Below the pieces are notes generated by a model. It had not been told where the DNA came from. It searched no databases and saw only the letters and a list, made by a program, of their open reading frames with translations. Made by a program: the position numbers and the translations under genes. Positions 1 through 11,040 of a DNA stretch of 64,000 nt are shown here, piece by piece. The stretch is from Vishniacozyma victoriae (lineage: Eukaryota > Basidiomycota > Tremellomycetes > Tremellales > Bulleribasidiaceae): assembly GCA_017654735.1 (NCBI GenBank), contig JADPYG010000088.1:2232001-2296000 (forward strand), written 5' to 3'. How positions within the stretch are numbered: the first letter of the stretch is position 1; each line of letters starts with the position of its first letter.

Positions 1-1
1 A

Positions 2-148
2 GCGACGTGGGGCGCTCTGACGGGGTCGGAACGAAGAAGCTCGATGGATGACCCGCCAAGACTAGCAGTACCTCGGCGAGCATCTTTGAGTATGGATATG
101 AGTTATAGTCAAGGGGGTGCTAGTGGGTCGCTGCTCATCATCAATTGA
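2..148 (+). CDS. C-terminal tail of an upstream gene (partial)
   Basis: A frame is open from the window edge to a TGA at 146-148. It encodes a Ser/Arg/Pro-rich tail containing RRSSMDDPPRL, PRRASLSMDM and SQGGASGSLLIIN. The composition looks like the disordered end of a real protein, and a + strand gene ending here would converge on VPS33, whose stop is at 237. The window edge cuts off the rest, so no family can be assigned. It could be chance, since only about 48 codons are visible. Confidence 0.35.
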   Translation, partial: ATWGALTGSERRSSMDDPPRLAVPRRASLSMDMSYSQGGASGSLLIIN

Positions 149-236
149 CGCGTCGACGCGATCAACGGAAGCAAATTGTCATGAATTCATCTAGTAGCTA
201 GAAGGGTAAAGGTACTGGTACATTTAGAGTTGTAAT

Positions 237-2805
237 CTATGCTGGTCTCGCCGTATCTAATTCTACGGGAGAGGCATCTCCCAAGCTTTCAATAACCTAG
301 ATATCGTTAGCAAATTCTCTGTTTCAAGGTACACGAAGGAGTGAGCGTGAATGTGGTGAAGACATTGTGAGAGGAGGGACGCTGTAAATAGGTTGAAGGA
401 AGCCTGAGACTCACAGTACTACCATTAATAATCCCCGTAGTCGCAATCAAGAATCTTCTCCCCTTTGTCTGCTTCGACATCCACCTCAATGCCGAGATCT
501 CGGTATACGTACAGCCACCCAAGAAGAAGACAACCGTTGTGGTACTGTCTTTCCTACCCGCTGACAATCAGTATCTGCAAATCGACTAGTTGAGGATGAC
601 TCACTCTGCCCTGGCAGCCTATCTGCTTTCTGCCTTACATCAACTGTTGCGCCAGGAATCGACCCAAGTACGTCTTCGAAACCCTTCCATCCGCTGATAG
701 GATGTGCTTTGGGTAGTTCCTTCCGTTTCGCGCCCGTCTGCGGAGCATCATCCTCGTTGCCTGGTCCGACCGAAAGAATGGCGTTCTTCTGAGTAACACA
801 CTGTACCAATCGGATCGAAAGGGGTGCATAGCCGGAGTACACGTAGGATATATCATTTGGGGCCGCATCATCGATATCGTCGACGATAAGTCGAAGTGCT
901 TTGCGGACTTGGGAGAATGGAAGTGGCGCCGTCGACGGTGACTTGGCGAGTAGATTTAGATCTTGCAGTGCGATCAAAAGAGACAGGTGGTGGTACCCGT
1001 AGGTCTGCGTCGTCAGCATACGCTCAACTACCGTGAGCAGGAAGACTGACCTGCAGGAAATCCCGCTTGAAAGCCTCGAGGTTCTTGACCTTGATACCTC
1101 CGCTTGTCAAGCTCATCAAGACAACGGATCGTAGCACAGACTGCCATGGAACCTGTTGGGCCATGAGATCCTCCAAAACGGTCAACTGGTCATTTGGGCT
1201 ATATCCAGCCACTAGATTCTGCTGCGCCTCGAGGTTCTTGCCAAATTCGTCCGTTCGCGTGATAGGCATCAGTAGCTCCGTTAGGCCAGTATCTGTCACA
1301 TCAGCCTCTAGACCAACTAATTTTCAATCTGAACACTCACGTAATCTAAGATTCTGCTGCTCAGATTGCAGACCGCCTATTTTGCCCACAAACTCCTTCA
1401 TCTGACTGACACTCTTTAGGTTTTTCGCTCCCCCGAAATCGCCTTCTAATCGACGAGCGAGTCTGCTCAGTCGGGTACCAACTACTGCGAAGTTGAGGTC
1501 CCGGATCTCGCCAAGGAGCGTATCTTTCGAAGCGGCGAGGTGATGTTTGCGCTTCTTGGGCGCGGTTGGCATGGATGCTGAAGGCGCTTGCGTTGGATCC
1601 AGCAAAGCGGGATCGATTCCGACGTTTGCTAAGTGCATCAGCAGATTGCCGATGTAAACCAGATCACTCACAGTTCTTGATACCAATGAACTCGTCGATC
1701 ATGCCCTCATATGTCAATTGGGTACACATAGGTGTGACCCAGTCCACTGAACGGTCAAGGATGATCAGACTGTCCACCGAATCCGACACGTCCAGATCGG
1801 CGTATTGCGTCAGGCCTGACTGTTGATGGCGTCGCAGCAGGTCTGCCAGTTTCTGCCCTGTCAACATTTGACTGATATACGATTAACGTCGACTAACCTT
1901 CGCCCCATCTCCTTTTCCAAGTATACGTGGGAATAGTCCGAAAGCTCTTTGGAAGGTCATCAGCGCCAGGGAAGAGTAGTAGATTGGGGTGTCATCGCCG
2001 TGCTACGAGTCAGTATTTGTCCAGGCATCGAGCTGCAAGCGGGACACACCAGATACAGGTCCCTAGCCACGTCGTCCATCTCCAGCGAAAGGAGATCCTC
2101 CTCTAACGGGACAAATTCTAGCTTGAACTACGTCGTCAGCTCGGACTAGGATTGCGACCGTAGTGAAACGTGGTGAAGCTTACCTCGGAAACAGTGACAT
2201 CGCCTGCCACACCCTCATCCTCTAAGACCTTCCTACACAACTCTGTCACCCTGGGGACCATCAAGATTGTGAACACCAATGGGCCGCTGGAAGATGGGGT
2301 ACTCTGCGATGACCTGATGTGACCTGTCAGATTAGCTTCCCGCCCGAGTCAACGGACACCGAAAGCTTACCTGCTATCGTTCGCATGTGAGCCATTTGGG
2401 GCCTACATATGTATACCACATTCCTGGTAGAGATATTCGGTAGTCCAGACTCTAGCCAGAACATCTTGTCCACTGCTTGATGCTACTACATCAGCCGCTA
2501 ACGCCATGACGACGTACCTTGAGCTGAGAGACCTCGGTCACCAGTCCGAGCGGTCCTGCCAGTGCTGTCTCCAGGATGAGCGTCTTTGCTCCTTGGATCT
2601 ACTCATCAGATAAAGCTACTCAGATATTCGCATGTCCTACATCGTTCAAGCTCTCGACCAGCGCCGACTTGGCAAGTTCTCGAAGGATGCCCACATCAAG
2701 CCCCTTGTCTGTTGGTACGGGTACCGTGGATTCCGAATCGCCCGAAGTCGAAGGAGCAGGAGGTGGTATATTACTCTGTAATCTCGAAGGTCCAGCTGCT
2801 GCCAT
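237..2805 (-). CDS. VPS33: Vps33, Sec1/Munc18 subunit of HOPS/CORVET
   Basis: This SM-family protein binds SNAREs within the class C Vps core and drives fusion at endosomes and the vacuole. The N-terminal exon (ATG 2805-2803) has a Pro/Ser-rich leader and then [17 protein letters not shown]. The next exons give [17 protein letters not shown]. The family signature [19 protein letters not shown] is near 1760-1840. The C-terminal part has [18 protein letters not shown] and [13 protein letters not shown], matching the end of Vps33 proteins. I place the last intron at 414-297, because its acceptor follows GCTAACGATATCTAG and restores [19 protein letters not shown] before a TAG at 239-237. Reading straight through the donor instead gives an unrelated tail. 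About ten short introns interrupt the gene. It is divergent from CKB1. Family assignment is secure, but some internal exon ends were not individually checked. Confidence 0.93.
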
Positions 2806-3118
2806 CTTGCTTCCCTATACGGTATATGTATAAGAGTATAGAGTGACAGAGGGTGGGTATAGTAGTGCTGAATGACGATTGCGGGGCCAGAAATGAGGAG
2901 GTTGAGCAACTTCGCCGAGGGTCAAAAGATCTTCTCACTATTCTTATCTTTTGTCATCTATACCTCTCTATAACTCACCCAACCGTATACTCAGATAGAT
3001 CAGGGACTAGCAGAGTAGTTTGATACACTTGGACCAAGTTTTGGAGATACTTTGAAATACCGGGACCGCTATAAATCCTATCCTTTCGCTAAACAACCAC
3101 CACCTCGTTCTCACCACA
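2806..3118. promoter_or_regulatory. Divergent promoter between VPS33 and CKB1
   Basis: This 313-bp gap separates two divergent starts. A TATAAAT box at 3070-3076 lies about 45 bp before the CKB1 ATG and is the best core-promoter candidate. A TA-rich run near 2815-2840 lies just upstream of VPS33. I see no ORF or repeat here. Confidence 0.5.
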
Positions 3119-4152
3119 ATGGACGAGCTATCGACCGGGTCCGAGTCTGATTACTCCAGCTCGTAAGATCACACAGTCTTGAAGACAAGATGCCAGCTGA
3201 TCCTCTAGGTGGATCTCATGGTTCCTCAACACCAAAGGAAATGTATGACTTTGGATATATCGACTCGGACATGAGCTGACAACAATAGGAGTACTTTGCA
3301 GAAGTCGACGATGATTACATCATGGACCGATTCAACTTGACTGGTCTGAATGGAGAGGTCGTACAAGAGTATACAAGGGCATTGGATCTGCTCACAGACT
3401 GTTCAGGTATGTGCAGCCACTGTCGCTCCTCGGTCAGAGCTGACTGCGTAGACGACGCCGACTTAGACGATGATGCTCGGGAAACAATCGAGACATCCGC
3501 TCGGTTCCTCTACGGTCTCATTCACGCTCGATACATCGTGACATCTCGTGGTCTAGGCAAGATGGTACGTTGATGAGCCCTCACTGTCGCTTCCAGTCAA
3601 CTGACCTGCAGCTCGAGAAATACCGCAAAGCAGATTTCGGACGTTGTCCACGAGTATACTGCTACTCCCAACCACTCCTACCCGTCGGTCTATCCGACAT
3701 CCCATACCAGAAATCAGTCAAACTATATTGTCCTCGCTGCGAAGACATTTATTCACCTAAATCAAATCGACATGGGAGTATCGACGGAGCGTATTTCGGT
3801 ACGACTTTCCCACATATGCTATTAATGGTATATCCACAAATGATTCCTGGTAAAGGTCAACCAACACCAAATGAGGGAAGGCGGGATATGGGGACTGTTG
3901 GGCAGTCAGGAAGTGCAACGTCGGCAGCAAAGACGGCAGAGAGGTACGAGCCGAAAGTGTTTGGATTCAAGGTCAATGAGGAAGCCAAGTTGGCGAGGTG
4001 GAGGACAGCTCGACGTGATCAGTAAGCTTACTCGCCACCTCATTAGGCCAGAAAGCTGATAGCGCAGGCAAATAGCAAGACTCGAAAAGCTAGAGAAGGA
4101 GACGATCGAGCCTGTACTCCCACTTCAACAGGCACCAAAGCCGCAGACTTAG
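3119..4152 (+). CDS. CKB1: Casein kinase 2 regulatory (beta) subunit
   Basis: This is the regulatory subunit that dimerises through a zinc ribbon and docks catalytic CK2 alpha. Spliced reading from ATG 3119 gives MDELSTGSESDYSSS, then SWISWFLNTKGNEYFAEVDD, both diagnostic. DYIMDRFNLTGL follows, then an acidic stretch (DDADLDDDARE). The four zinc cysteines sit in CPRVYC and CPRCEDIY. The C-terminal half holds GAYFGTTFPHMLLMVYPQ and KVFGFKVNEEAK. The SWISWF segment is carried by a 34-nt exon (3209-3242). The last intron (from 4022) splits CA|G, giving a Lys/Glu-rich tail that ends at TAG 4150-4152. That is only 94 bp from the convergent lipase gene. Length and motif order fit the family. Confidence 0.96.
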
Positions 4153-4246
4153 CTTGGCTAGACGGTGTAACACATAGATAGACCCCTTCGAATCGAGTTT
4201 CATATCGGTCATAATGCATCTCATCAGGCAACTATCTATCAGATAG

Positions 4247-7200
4247 TTATCGAGTATTGGCTCTACTGATATCTCGGTCCGGCCTCGTCGTGTTCCCAGA
4301 GGCGGCACTCCCGTCTATGATCGAGGGATCAACCCGCTCACCGCCTGGAATAGGTATCTCGCCCTCATCCGAAGATTCATCGTCGTCAACGACCACTTCG
4401 TCTTCGGTAGGGAACCGGAAAGTAGGCAGAGCATCATCTCCGGATAACCCTGACGCAGATCCCCTATTATCCCCATCATCGGCAGTCTCCTCCTCACTGC
4501 TTGACTCGGATGCTCCTCCAAACCAGCGACTGATTGATAGACTGCTCTTCTGACGAGGTTGGGCCGGGACGATCTCTTGATCCGAGCCAAACCTGACCGA
4601 GCGCAAAGGCGAGCTGTTCTGGCCAAACGCCGACAATGAGCTAGCTCGAACATGCCTGAAAGCATCAGACAAGGAAGCAGCGTAGCCACGATTTGGTGAA
4701 TCACCGAGACGGGGAGGAGGTAGCGATCGATCAATATCCATGTCTGGCGGTGTAGTGACTGTTGTCTCGGGGCCGGTACGGTGAGTTGACGACGAAGGTC
4801 GCATTGATGACTTTCGACGCCTGACGGACCGAGCGGGTTCAGGCGGCTCACCGAATACATCTCTCGCCGAGATACCTCGGTCCTTGGCGTGTTTGACCCT
4901 TCGTGAACGGCTCGCGAAGCCAGCGTCGGCATCGGATTCGATAGGCACTTGAGCGTCGCTTTGATTGCCAGTCTCGGGACGGCGGGTTGACGCCTGACCT
5001 TGGTCGGTGGTAGTCTTGTCGCGACGCATGTTGGCCCTGATCTCTGTCCGTCCACGTAGGATAGCTCGCTGGAGGATCAGCCGCTGGTCATCGAGAAATC
5101 CAAGACAAACTTACCTCGATCGTGAGACGATTCTTGACCATGTTCAAAGATGGCCAGGTCACTCGCTGACCGACTGTGAGCATCGTCTCGAGCTGAGAAG
5201 GATTAGGATCAGAAAGGATCCGGAACCAATCCTACGAATCAGCTCTAGTCGACTCCCCATATACAGTGAGACTCACGCCGACGGTACTTTTCGGTGTCAA
5301 TGTCAAGTCTCCTGAGAATCGCTGAAGGAAGACTCCACTCCAATCACTCTGCAGAATTTGAGGAAGCAAATCTAAATCTCGGATGACCTGACCCGTCAGC
5401 ACTTGAAGGGCCTTGGGCACTACTGAGAACTACCTTGAAATGTTTCGAGAGATCAAGCTTGATGTACGACTCGAGTGCCGACAAGATGAAGCCACCTCGC
5501 CATCCTATTTGTCAGCCAATGGCCCGAGGTCAGAAGAAAGGACAGACCTTTGCCTTTTCGATTTGCGACGGGTCGACCGACAGATCCTCGAGGGGCAAAG
5601 AAGAACAAGTGAATATGGGGATTCGTCTGGGATACAATCGAGAAGTTACAATTGAATTGAGTGTGCAGACTTCCGAGAGGGATATCCTCACTGATTGATC
5701 AGTCTTGATACTCCGCAGGCGACATCGACTTACCGAAGACTGCCGTCTTTGAAACGCGATCCACCTAGATTATGTGGCTTGACTTGTCCATTTCGGTCTT
5801 TCGCCATCAACACCACCTACTTATCAGCTCTGGAACAAATGTAGAGCTTTCAGCTTACGGGATTGAGAATACCGGGTACTGCTGCACTGGCGATGATGGC
5901 AGACCAGATGATACAGTTGGGTGCAGTCAGGTGGTTGAGCAGAATAGTCGGTCTACAGGTCAGCATGTGATATCCCGGTAGGTCTATCCACGGGGCTTAC
6001 GAATGACGATCCGATGGGACGACGGATACGTTCAACGCTCGACCAGTTCGCTCGTACGCTTCCTTAAATGTGAGCGAACCGTTGGTGAAGAACATGGCCT
6101 ATCGTATTAGCTCACTTCCAGGTGAGGTGGTATAGCATACCTTTTCAGCCCATTTGATAGCAGAGAAACGGGCTCCCGTCTCGTACCACCTCTTGATCCA
6201 GACCCCGAACGCATCTTCACAAGCGGTAATCTTGTTGGCTAATTCTGGTACCAGTAGGTGTTTGAGCTCGGCATCCGTACGCGTACATAGAAGAGCAGCG
6301 ACGATTCCACCAGCTGAAGTACCGGTCACCACTCGAGGAAGGAGATCCGCATCAAGGAAAGCCTTGACTACACCGAAGCTTCTCATTAGCACCGGTAGAT
6401 GGTGAACATGGGAGACGTACTGATAGTAACCAAACGAAGCTCCGCCTGAGAGACAGAGAGCACTTGATCCGTAATTCTTATTGACGGCTCTGAAGAAGGC
6501 TCTCTTCTCTTCCGGGCTGACGTTCGTAGCTGTCCTAACAAAATCGATGGAGGCTGCGACCTCGCGAATGTGGGCTTCGACCAGATACTTCGTACCGTAG
6601 AAAGACTTCCATTAGCACGAGTCGTCCTGACGTCTGGGACTTACCTCGCTGTACATCTTCGACGACTCGGTACCTGCAAAATTGCTCCTCACGCATACAG
6701 CCAAAGTATCCATCAATCCCCTGGTGTCCTTAGCAGCCCTCATCTTGTGCAGAGTTCTCTTGACTCTCTTGACCTATCGAGTCAGACAACCTCCTTCACA
6801 GGGATACAGATAGACCAACCAGGGTATAATCGAAATATCCATCATCCCCATTCTCCTTCCAGTCGTCAAAGCCCATATATTGATCCAATTCCTTCGCGAT
6901 TTTGATCCATTCCTCATATGTCTTGGCTTTACGCAATCGAAGTCGAAGCTGTCTCTTATGTCCTCGCCATGCTAGGACCCATTCGAATAGGTTGACCACT
7001 TGACGAGTCAGGATGTAGGCCGAAAATTCCATGTAGATGATGAAGAAGATGCCGAGCTGTTGTCAGTCTGCTTCCTCTGGATGTGACATACCAGTAAAGG
7101 CCATCTCATTAGGTGGTAGGTCCATCCTTGATTCGAGTGCTTTCCACCTCCTCTACGCCTGACTATCAGCATTGATCAGACATATGACCTGAGGTGCACA

Positions 7201-7607
7201 CCTGGAAACACGTTGGTGAATAGGCTAGGTTGTCAGCCGATTTCAACACAGTCTCTAGTGGTCACTTACAGCAAAATCAGAAGTAGCGCTCAGCTTTTCT
7301 ATCCTTTCCTTGCCCCATAACGAACTGTTATCTTGGCCATACTTCCAAGATTGGTGGAGATGATTTGATGATTTCGAGTCCGCGTTTGATTCAAACTGTA
7401 ACGGAGGTGATCGAGGTGACATTGGTGACATTGGCGAGGCATCTCCCTCGTTTGCCATCTGGTCGGATAGTGATAGAGCATGGGCAAAAGCTTCGACGTG
7501 ACTGTAGATGTCAGCTTGACAGCATGTGAGAATATGAGAACTGACTCCTTGTTCACGTAGTCGCCATCCCATAACCCTTCAGGAGTGGGGGCTGCTGAGG
7601 GAGGCAT
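4247..7607 (-). CDS. Patatin-like triacylglycerol lipase / phospholipase
   Basis: This member of the fungal patatin-domain lipases (TGL3/4/5-like) probably acts on lipid-droplet triacylglycerol or lysophospholipids. The N-terminus starts at MPPSAAPTPEGLWDGDYVN (ATG 7607). A membrane-near segment follows (MEFSAYILTRQVVNLFEWV), with LAWRGHKRQLRLRLRKAKTY, typical of the family. The catalytic part shows the glycine-rich oxyanion segment SGGASFGYYHFGVVKAF, the nucleophile elbow GTSAGG, and GGSRFKDGSLR carrying the Asp of the Ser-Asp dyad. WPSLNMVKNRLTIE follows, also typical. The C-terminal ~260 residues are Ser/Arg/Asp-rich, probably disordered, and end at TAA 4249-4247. Length is roughly 870 residues by my splicing. 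Many short introns are present. It is divergent from VPS37. Confidence 0.88.
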
Positions 7608-7930
7608 CTTGGAAGTTTGAAGTTCGATATGCTGAGGTTTATGGTGCTGGTCGCATCTATGTTGAGTACTGGGCTCTATTCACAGTGGTCTTGTCTGCTG
7701 TGCACCCCTAGAATGGGTTGTAAGTGTGGTTGTAGATGGATCCAATAGAGAGTGTCATTTGGCTCGGCGTTGATGATGCCGTCATCACTACTTCCCTCTC
7801 GATCAATTGTACCCCACTCATTCAACGACTTACTTCCTATCATACACTCTCTCGCTCGTCCAATCGTCTCATTCGACTCTCTAGGAGATCCTTCGGACTC
7901 ATCATTTCAGGCGGATCTGGCCCCAGCACG
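7608..7930. promoter_or_regulatory. Divergent gap between patatin lipase and VPS37
   Basis: About 320 bp lie between the two start codons. A frame is open upstream of the VPS37 ATG, with an in-frame ATG at 7736. Its product does not resemble any Vps37 N-terminus, so I treat it as leader sequence. Pyrimidine-rich tracts around 7790-7900 are typical of fungal 5' leaders. Confidence 0.35.
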
Positions 7931-8687
7931 ATGTCGACACCATTACTCCAGCAATTCCCATCTCTGTCCGGATACCCGACATCCTTTCTTAAAGATCTCC
8001 TATCGTCCCCTCAGCTAGTGGAAGCATATCTGTTCACCCTTCCACAGATTCAGGAATTAGCAGCAGAAGTGGAGAGGCTCAGTAAAGAGAACGAGGATCT
8101 AGCCAGTGAGTATGAGCCAATTGAGGATAGTAGGAGCTGACATGCAGAGGGTAACATGGCCCTGAGGGATGAGCTATTTGCTCTGCGGGACGCTACCGCT
8201 CAGTCTTATGCTCATGCGGAAGCACTCAAAGCTCAATGGGCGGAGATCGAGAAGGCTCAAGCGAGTTATTATCAGGTTCGTCCCCTTACCCACCTTGATT
8301 CAATGCTTATCTATTTCAGAAACAGCGACCATCCTTCTTACATCTTCGACTCAGACACTCAATCACGGCTCAAGACGATAGCTCTGAGAAAGTCGCCAAT
8401 GCATTCATTGAAGGTCGACCGACAAATGGGCCATCAACGCCTAGTATGAGAACAGATTCTCCAGGACCAGGGTCGGAAAGTGCGGGATTTTCCGCATCAT
8501 CATTCTCAGGTGTAAGTAACAGTCTCATCTCCATGCCCATACGTAGCTGATATGACAGGGCCAGGGTGCAAATAGATCAGTTGAAGAGTTCATTCAAGAA
8601 TTCAAAGCTTCTCGAAAGACATATCACAAACGCGCAATCTGGGCAGAAAGGTGGTCAAGAGGAGAAGTCGCGTGGAGAGACGACTAG
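7931..8687 (+). CDS. VPS37: ESCRT-I subunit Vps37 (mod(r) domain)
   Basis: This is an ESCRT-I component that sorts ubiquitinated cargo into multivesicular bodies. Exon 1 gives MSTPLLQQFPSLSGYPTSF, then FLKDLLSSPQLVEAYLFTLP and a coiled coil (IQELAAEVERLSKENEDLA). After an intron beginning at GTGAGT the coil continues as MALRDELFALRDATAQSY and ALKAQWAEIEKAQASYYQ. A third exon gives KQRPSFLHLRLRHSITAQ and NAFIEGRPTNG. The last exon ends VEEFIQEFKASRKTYHKRA with TAG at 8685-8687. This order matches the mod(r) domain. I chose the ATG at 7931 because the protein is family-like from there; 7736 is an in-frame alternative. The gene converges on the secreted precursor gene. Confidence 0.85.
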
Positions 8688-8871
8688 ACGAAAGCAAAGA
8701 TTGCATGGAAAGAAAATTAGACGAATTGAAGGATTGATAGCTACGGAAATGAGAATGATATGGATTGTACGTGTACACTGAACTTCTAATACTTGGGGTG
8801 ACTGTCTCTGGGATGTCAGTGGTCATCGACAATGCTAAAGACTTTACTCACAAATTTACTTTGACGTCTGT

Positions 8872-11040
8872 TCAAACAGATCTCCTCCCTCCTCGACCCC
8901 CTCCCCCTCCTCCTCCTCCGCCTCGCATTCCGCCGCCGCCTCCCTGTCGCCTCTGGAATGACCCTCGACTACCTCTACCAGGCATCGAGCCGGCTCCTTC
9001 TGGGGGACCACTCGCAGCATCATCTCCGGTGGTAGCTCCGTCGGCGGTAGTCGCGTCGGTGGCAGCGTCAGTGGTAGAGACGGCTGCGGAGGACTCTACG
9101 GCAGTGGTCTCTTCGGTACCGGTGCCAGCCGAGGCAGCGTCTTCTGCCTGTCGCTTCTTCTGGTTGGATTTATTGATCCCGGCTTCAGACGTACCGGGGC
9201 TAGGAGGAGCGGCGGCGGTCAAGCCATTGGTGGCCTCGTCGACGTCACCCTGTTGTCGCTTTTCTTGATTGTAATTCTTGATCTGGGCTTCAGAGGTACC
9301 GGGGCTAGGAGGAGGGGCGGCGGTCAAGCCATTGGTGGCCTCGTCGACGTCACCCTGCTGTCGCTTCTTTGCGGTAGAGTCGGATGCGCCAGTAGACTCG
9401 GCAGCAGCGGCTCCTTCCGAGGAAGCGTAAGTGGTATACCAGGTGGAGGAGGACCAGAAGGTGGTCCAGAACGACGCGCTGGACGCCTCCTCTTCTTGAT
9501 TCGACTCGTTTTCTTGATCCGCAGAATCTTCATTCTCGTTCGAGGTGGATTCCTCGCTGGAGAATTCTGTACCGCCACCTTTTCGCTTTACGACTGGAGC
9601 AGTGGTCGGCTCGACGGGGTTGACGAGGGCGGTGTCGACGGTCGTGGCGATCGGCTGAGCGGCTTCAGCTTCATCGGCTGGCTTTGAGGGTCGGCCGGAT
9701 TGTTGGGGAGATCGCTTGACCGCGGATCCTTGTGTGGCACCAGCGACTCCAATAACGGTACCTTCACCAAGGGAGATGGGAGCGGAGCTAATCGGGGCGG
9801 CAGTCTTTGCGCTCTCGACAGCGGCGGCGTCACCGCCCGCGGCCGCTATCATCGAAGCGAGATTGTCCATTGTCTCGGGGTTGGGAGTGCCGGGTGTCTG
9901 GATGGCAGCGACGCCGATTGCGGTGTTGCTGGAAATACTGCTGGAATCGACTTGTCTGGCTTGGATCGAGTTGTCGGCGCCAGCTACGGCGGAGGTGACG
10001 GCGGGAGTTGCTGCGGCATCTGATTGACCAGCAGCGGATTCACCACCTCCCGCAGCTGGCCCCCTACCTGCACCGGCAGCTCGACCTGATCCGCCCTGTG
10101 GTGATCGCTTCTCTGCACCTCCTGCAGCTGCCCCCCTGCCTGTACCGGCAGCTCGACCTGATCCGCCCTGTGGTGATCGCTTCTCTGCAACATTGGAAGG
10201 ACTTGCTGCGGCGCCAGATTGATCAGCGGGAGTTGCATCACCTCCAACAGCTGCTGCCGTATTCGCAGCGGCAGGTCGGCCTTGTCTTCCCTGTGGCGAT
10301 CGCTTCTCGGCAACATTCGAAGGACTGGCTGCGGCGTCGGATTCTCCGCCGGCCGAAGTGGCAGTGTCTTCAGTGCCTCCAGAAGCACCGGCATCGGCCT
10401 CACCTGCGTCCTTGGCTGGAGCACGCATCCTTTCCTTGTTCATTCCCCAACCTCGAAATCCTTCCCGTGGACCAGAGTCGGTACCAGTACTGGCTTCCGG
10501 TACAGCGGGAGCCTCGACAGGTGCAGATGTATCGCCAGTACCATCCTCTGTAGTAGTATTGTCGGTCGTAGTGGTGTTGGAAGCGCCCTCGGTGCCGGTT
10601 GTATCGGAGGTGGTATCATCGGTAGTACCGCCCGCAGCAGTAGTGTCCTCTGTTCCGGTTCCAGTGGTATCGGAAGTACCAGCGTCGCCAGTGGCACCTG
10701 ACGCTTGCGGGTCGCCAGCGCTGGTAACAGCACTACTTCCTCCAGCAGCAGGATCGCTTGCGACGGCAGAGGGGTCGGCAACGGCGCCAGTATCAGTGGC
10801 AGAGGGAGCGGAAACGTTGGGGGTAGGGCTACCATCTGGACCGATGGTGTAAGCTCCGGTATCACCAGATGGTATTGCGGACGCACCTGTGGTCTCTGCG
10901 CCCGTAGAGGCGACATCAGAGGCTCCCGCAACGGTCGTGGCGTCAGAAGCAGCAACGTCGGAAGCTTGGGGAAGGGGGACCGAGTGGACGGTAGTCGATA
11001 CCGCCAATACGGCCAGGATAGCGAAGAGTTTCGAAAGCAT
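8872..11040 (-). CDS. Secreted Kex2-type repeat precursor, 722 aa, function unknown
   Basis: A single uninterrupted frame encodes 722 residues, which is notable among intron-rich neighbours. Residues 1-20 form a clear signal peptide (MLSKLFAILAVLAVSTTVHS). Roughly residues 25-240 are Ala/Ser/Thr/Asp/Gly-rich, as in O-glycosylated surface proteins. From about residue 244 on, dibasic sites recur: EKRSPQG three times, VKRSPQQ, VKRKGGG, KKRQQGD, EKRQQGD, KKRQAED, and a final QRRQGGGGG before a Gly/Arg-rich end. Two near-identical 35-residue blocks start at KRQQGDVDEATNGLTAA, and two 24-residue blocks start near KRSPQGGSGRAAG. Lys-Arg is the Kex2/furin cleavage signal, so the layout fits a fungal Kex2-processed repeat protein that releases small peptides. 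No catalytic domain is recognised. An Asn/Glu-rich acidic block and an aromatic stretch (SFWTTFWSSSTWYTTY) lie near residues 490-540. Function is unknown. Confidence 0.8.
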   Translation of the reverse strand: MLSKLFAILAVLAVSTTVHSVPLPQASDVAASDATTVAGASDVASTGAETTGASAIPSGDTGAYTIGPDGSPTPNVSAPSATDTGAVADPSAVASDPAAGGSSAVTSAGDPQASGATGDAGTSDTTGTGTEDTTAAGGTTDDTTSDTTGTEGASNTTTTDNTTTEDGTGDTSAPVEAPAVPEASTGTDSGPREGFRGWGMNKERMRAPAKDAGEADAGASGGTEDTATSAGGESDAAASPSNVAEKRSPQGRQGRPAAANTAAAVGGDATPADQSGAAASPSNVAEKRSPQGGSGRAAGTGRGAAAGGAEKRSPQGGSGRAAGAGRGPAAGGGESAAGQSDAAATPAVTSAVAGADNSIQARQVDSSSISSNTAIGVAAIQTPGTPNPETMDNLASMIAAAGGDAAAVESAKTAAPISSAPISLGEGTVIGVAGATQGSAVKRSPQQSGRPSKPADEAEAAQPIATTVDTALVNPVEPTTAPVVKRKGGGTEFSSEESTSNENEDSADQENESNQEEEASSASFWTTFWSSSTWYTTYASSEGAAAAESTGASDSTAKKRQQGDVDEATNGLTAAPPPSPGTSEAQIKNYNQEKRQQGDVDEATNGLTAAAPPSPGTSEAGINKSNQKKRQAEDAASAGTGTEETTAVESSAAVSTTDAATDATTADGATTGDDAASGPPEGAGSMPGRGSRGSFQRRQGGGGGMRGGGGGGGGGRGGRRSV
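9181..9370 (-). repeat. Tandem 105-nt coding repeat (35 aa) in the secreted precursor
   Basis: The block around 9181-9265 recurs with only a few differences at about 9286-9370, an offset of 105 nt. Each copy encodes KRQQGDVDEATNGL, a Pro/Ala stretch and SPGTSEA, beginning with a dibasic site. The spacing preserves the reading frame. Confidence 0.85.
10057..10190 (-). repeat. Tandem 72-nt coding repeat (24 aa) in the secreted precursor
   Basis: The segment 10057-10118 is nearly repeated at 10129-10190, an offset of 72 nt. Each copy encodes an EKRSPQGGSGRAAG-type unit. A related, more diverged copy of the same EKRSPQG motif lies near 10300. Confidence 0.8.

Noticed and set aside
7736..7930. 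Upstream in-frame ATG as start of VPS37
   Set aside because: The added 65 residues look like a translated pyrimidine-rich leader. The downstream Met gives a family-like N-terminus.
9253..10852. Long + strand frames opposite the secreted precursor
   Set aside because: They are shadows caused by GC-rich repeats on the coding strand. They lack signal, domain or splice context, and the minus-strand frame is far longer.
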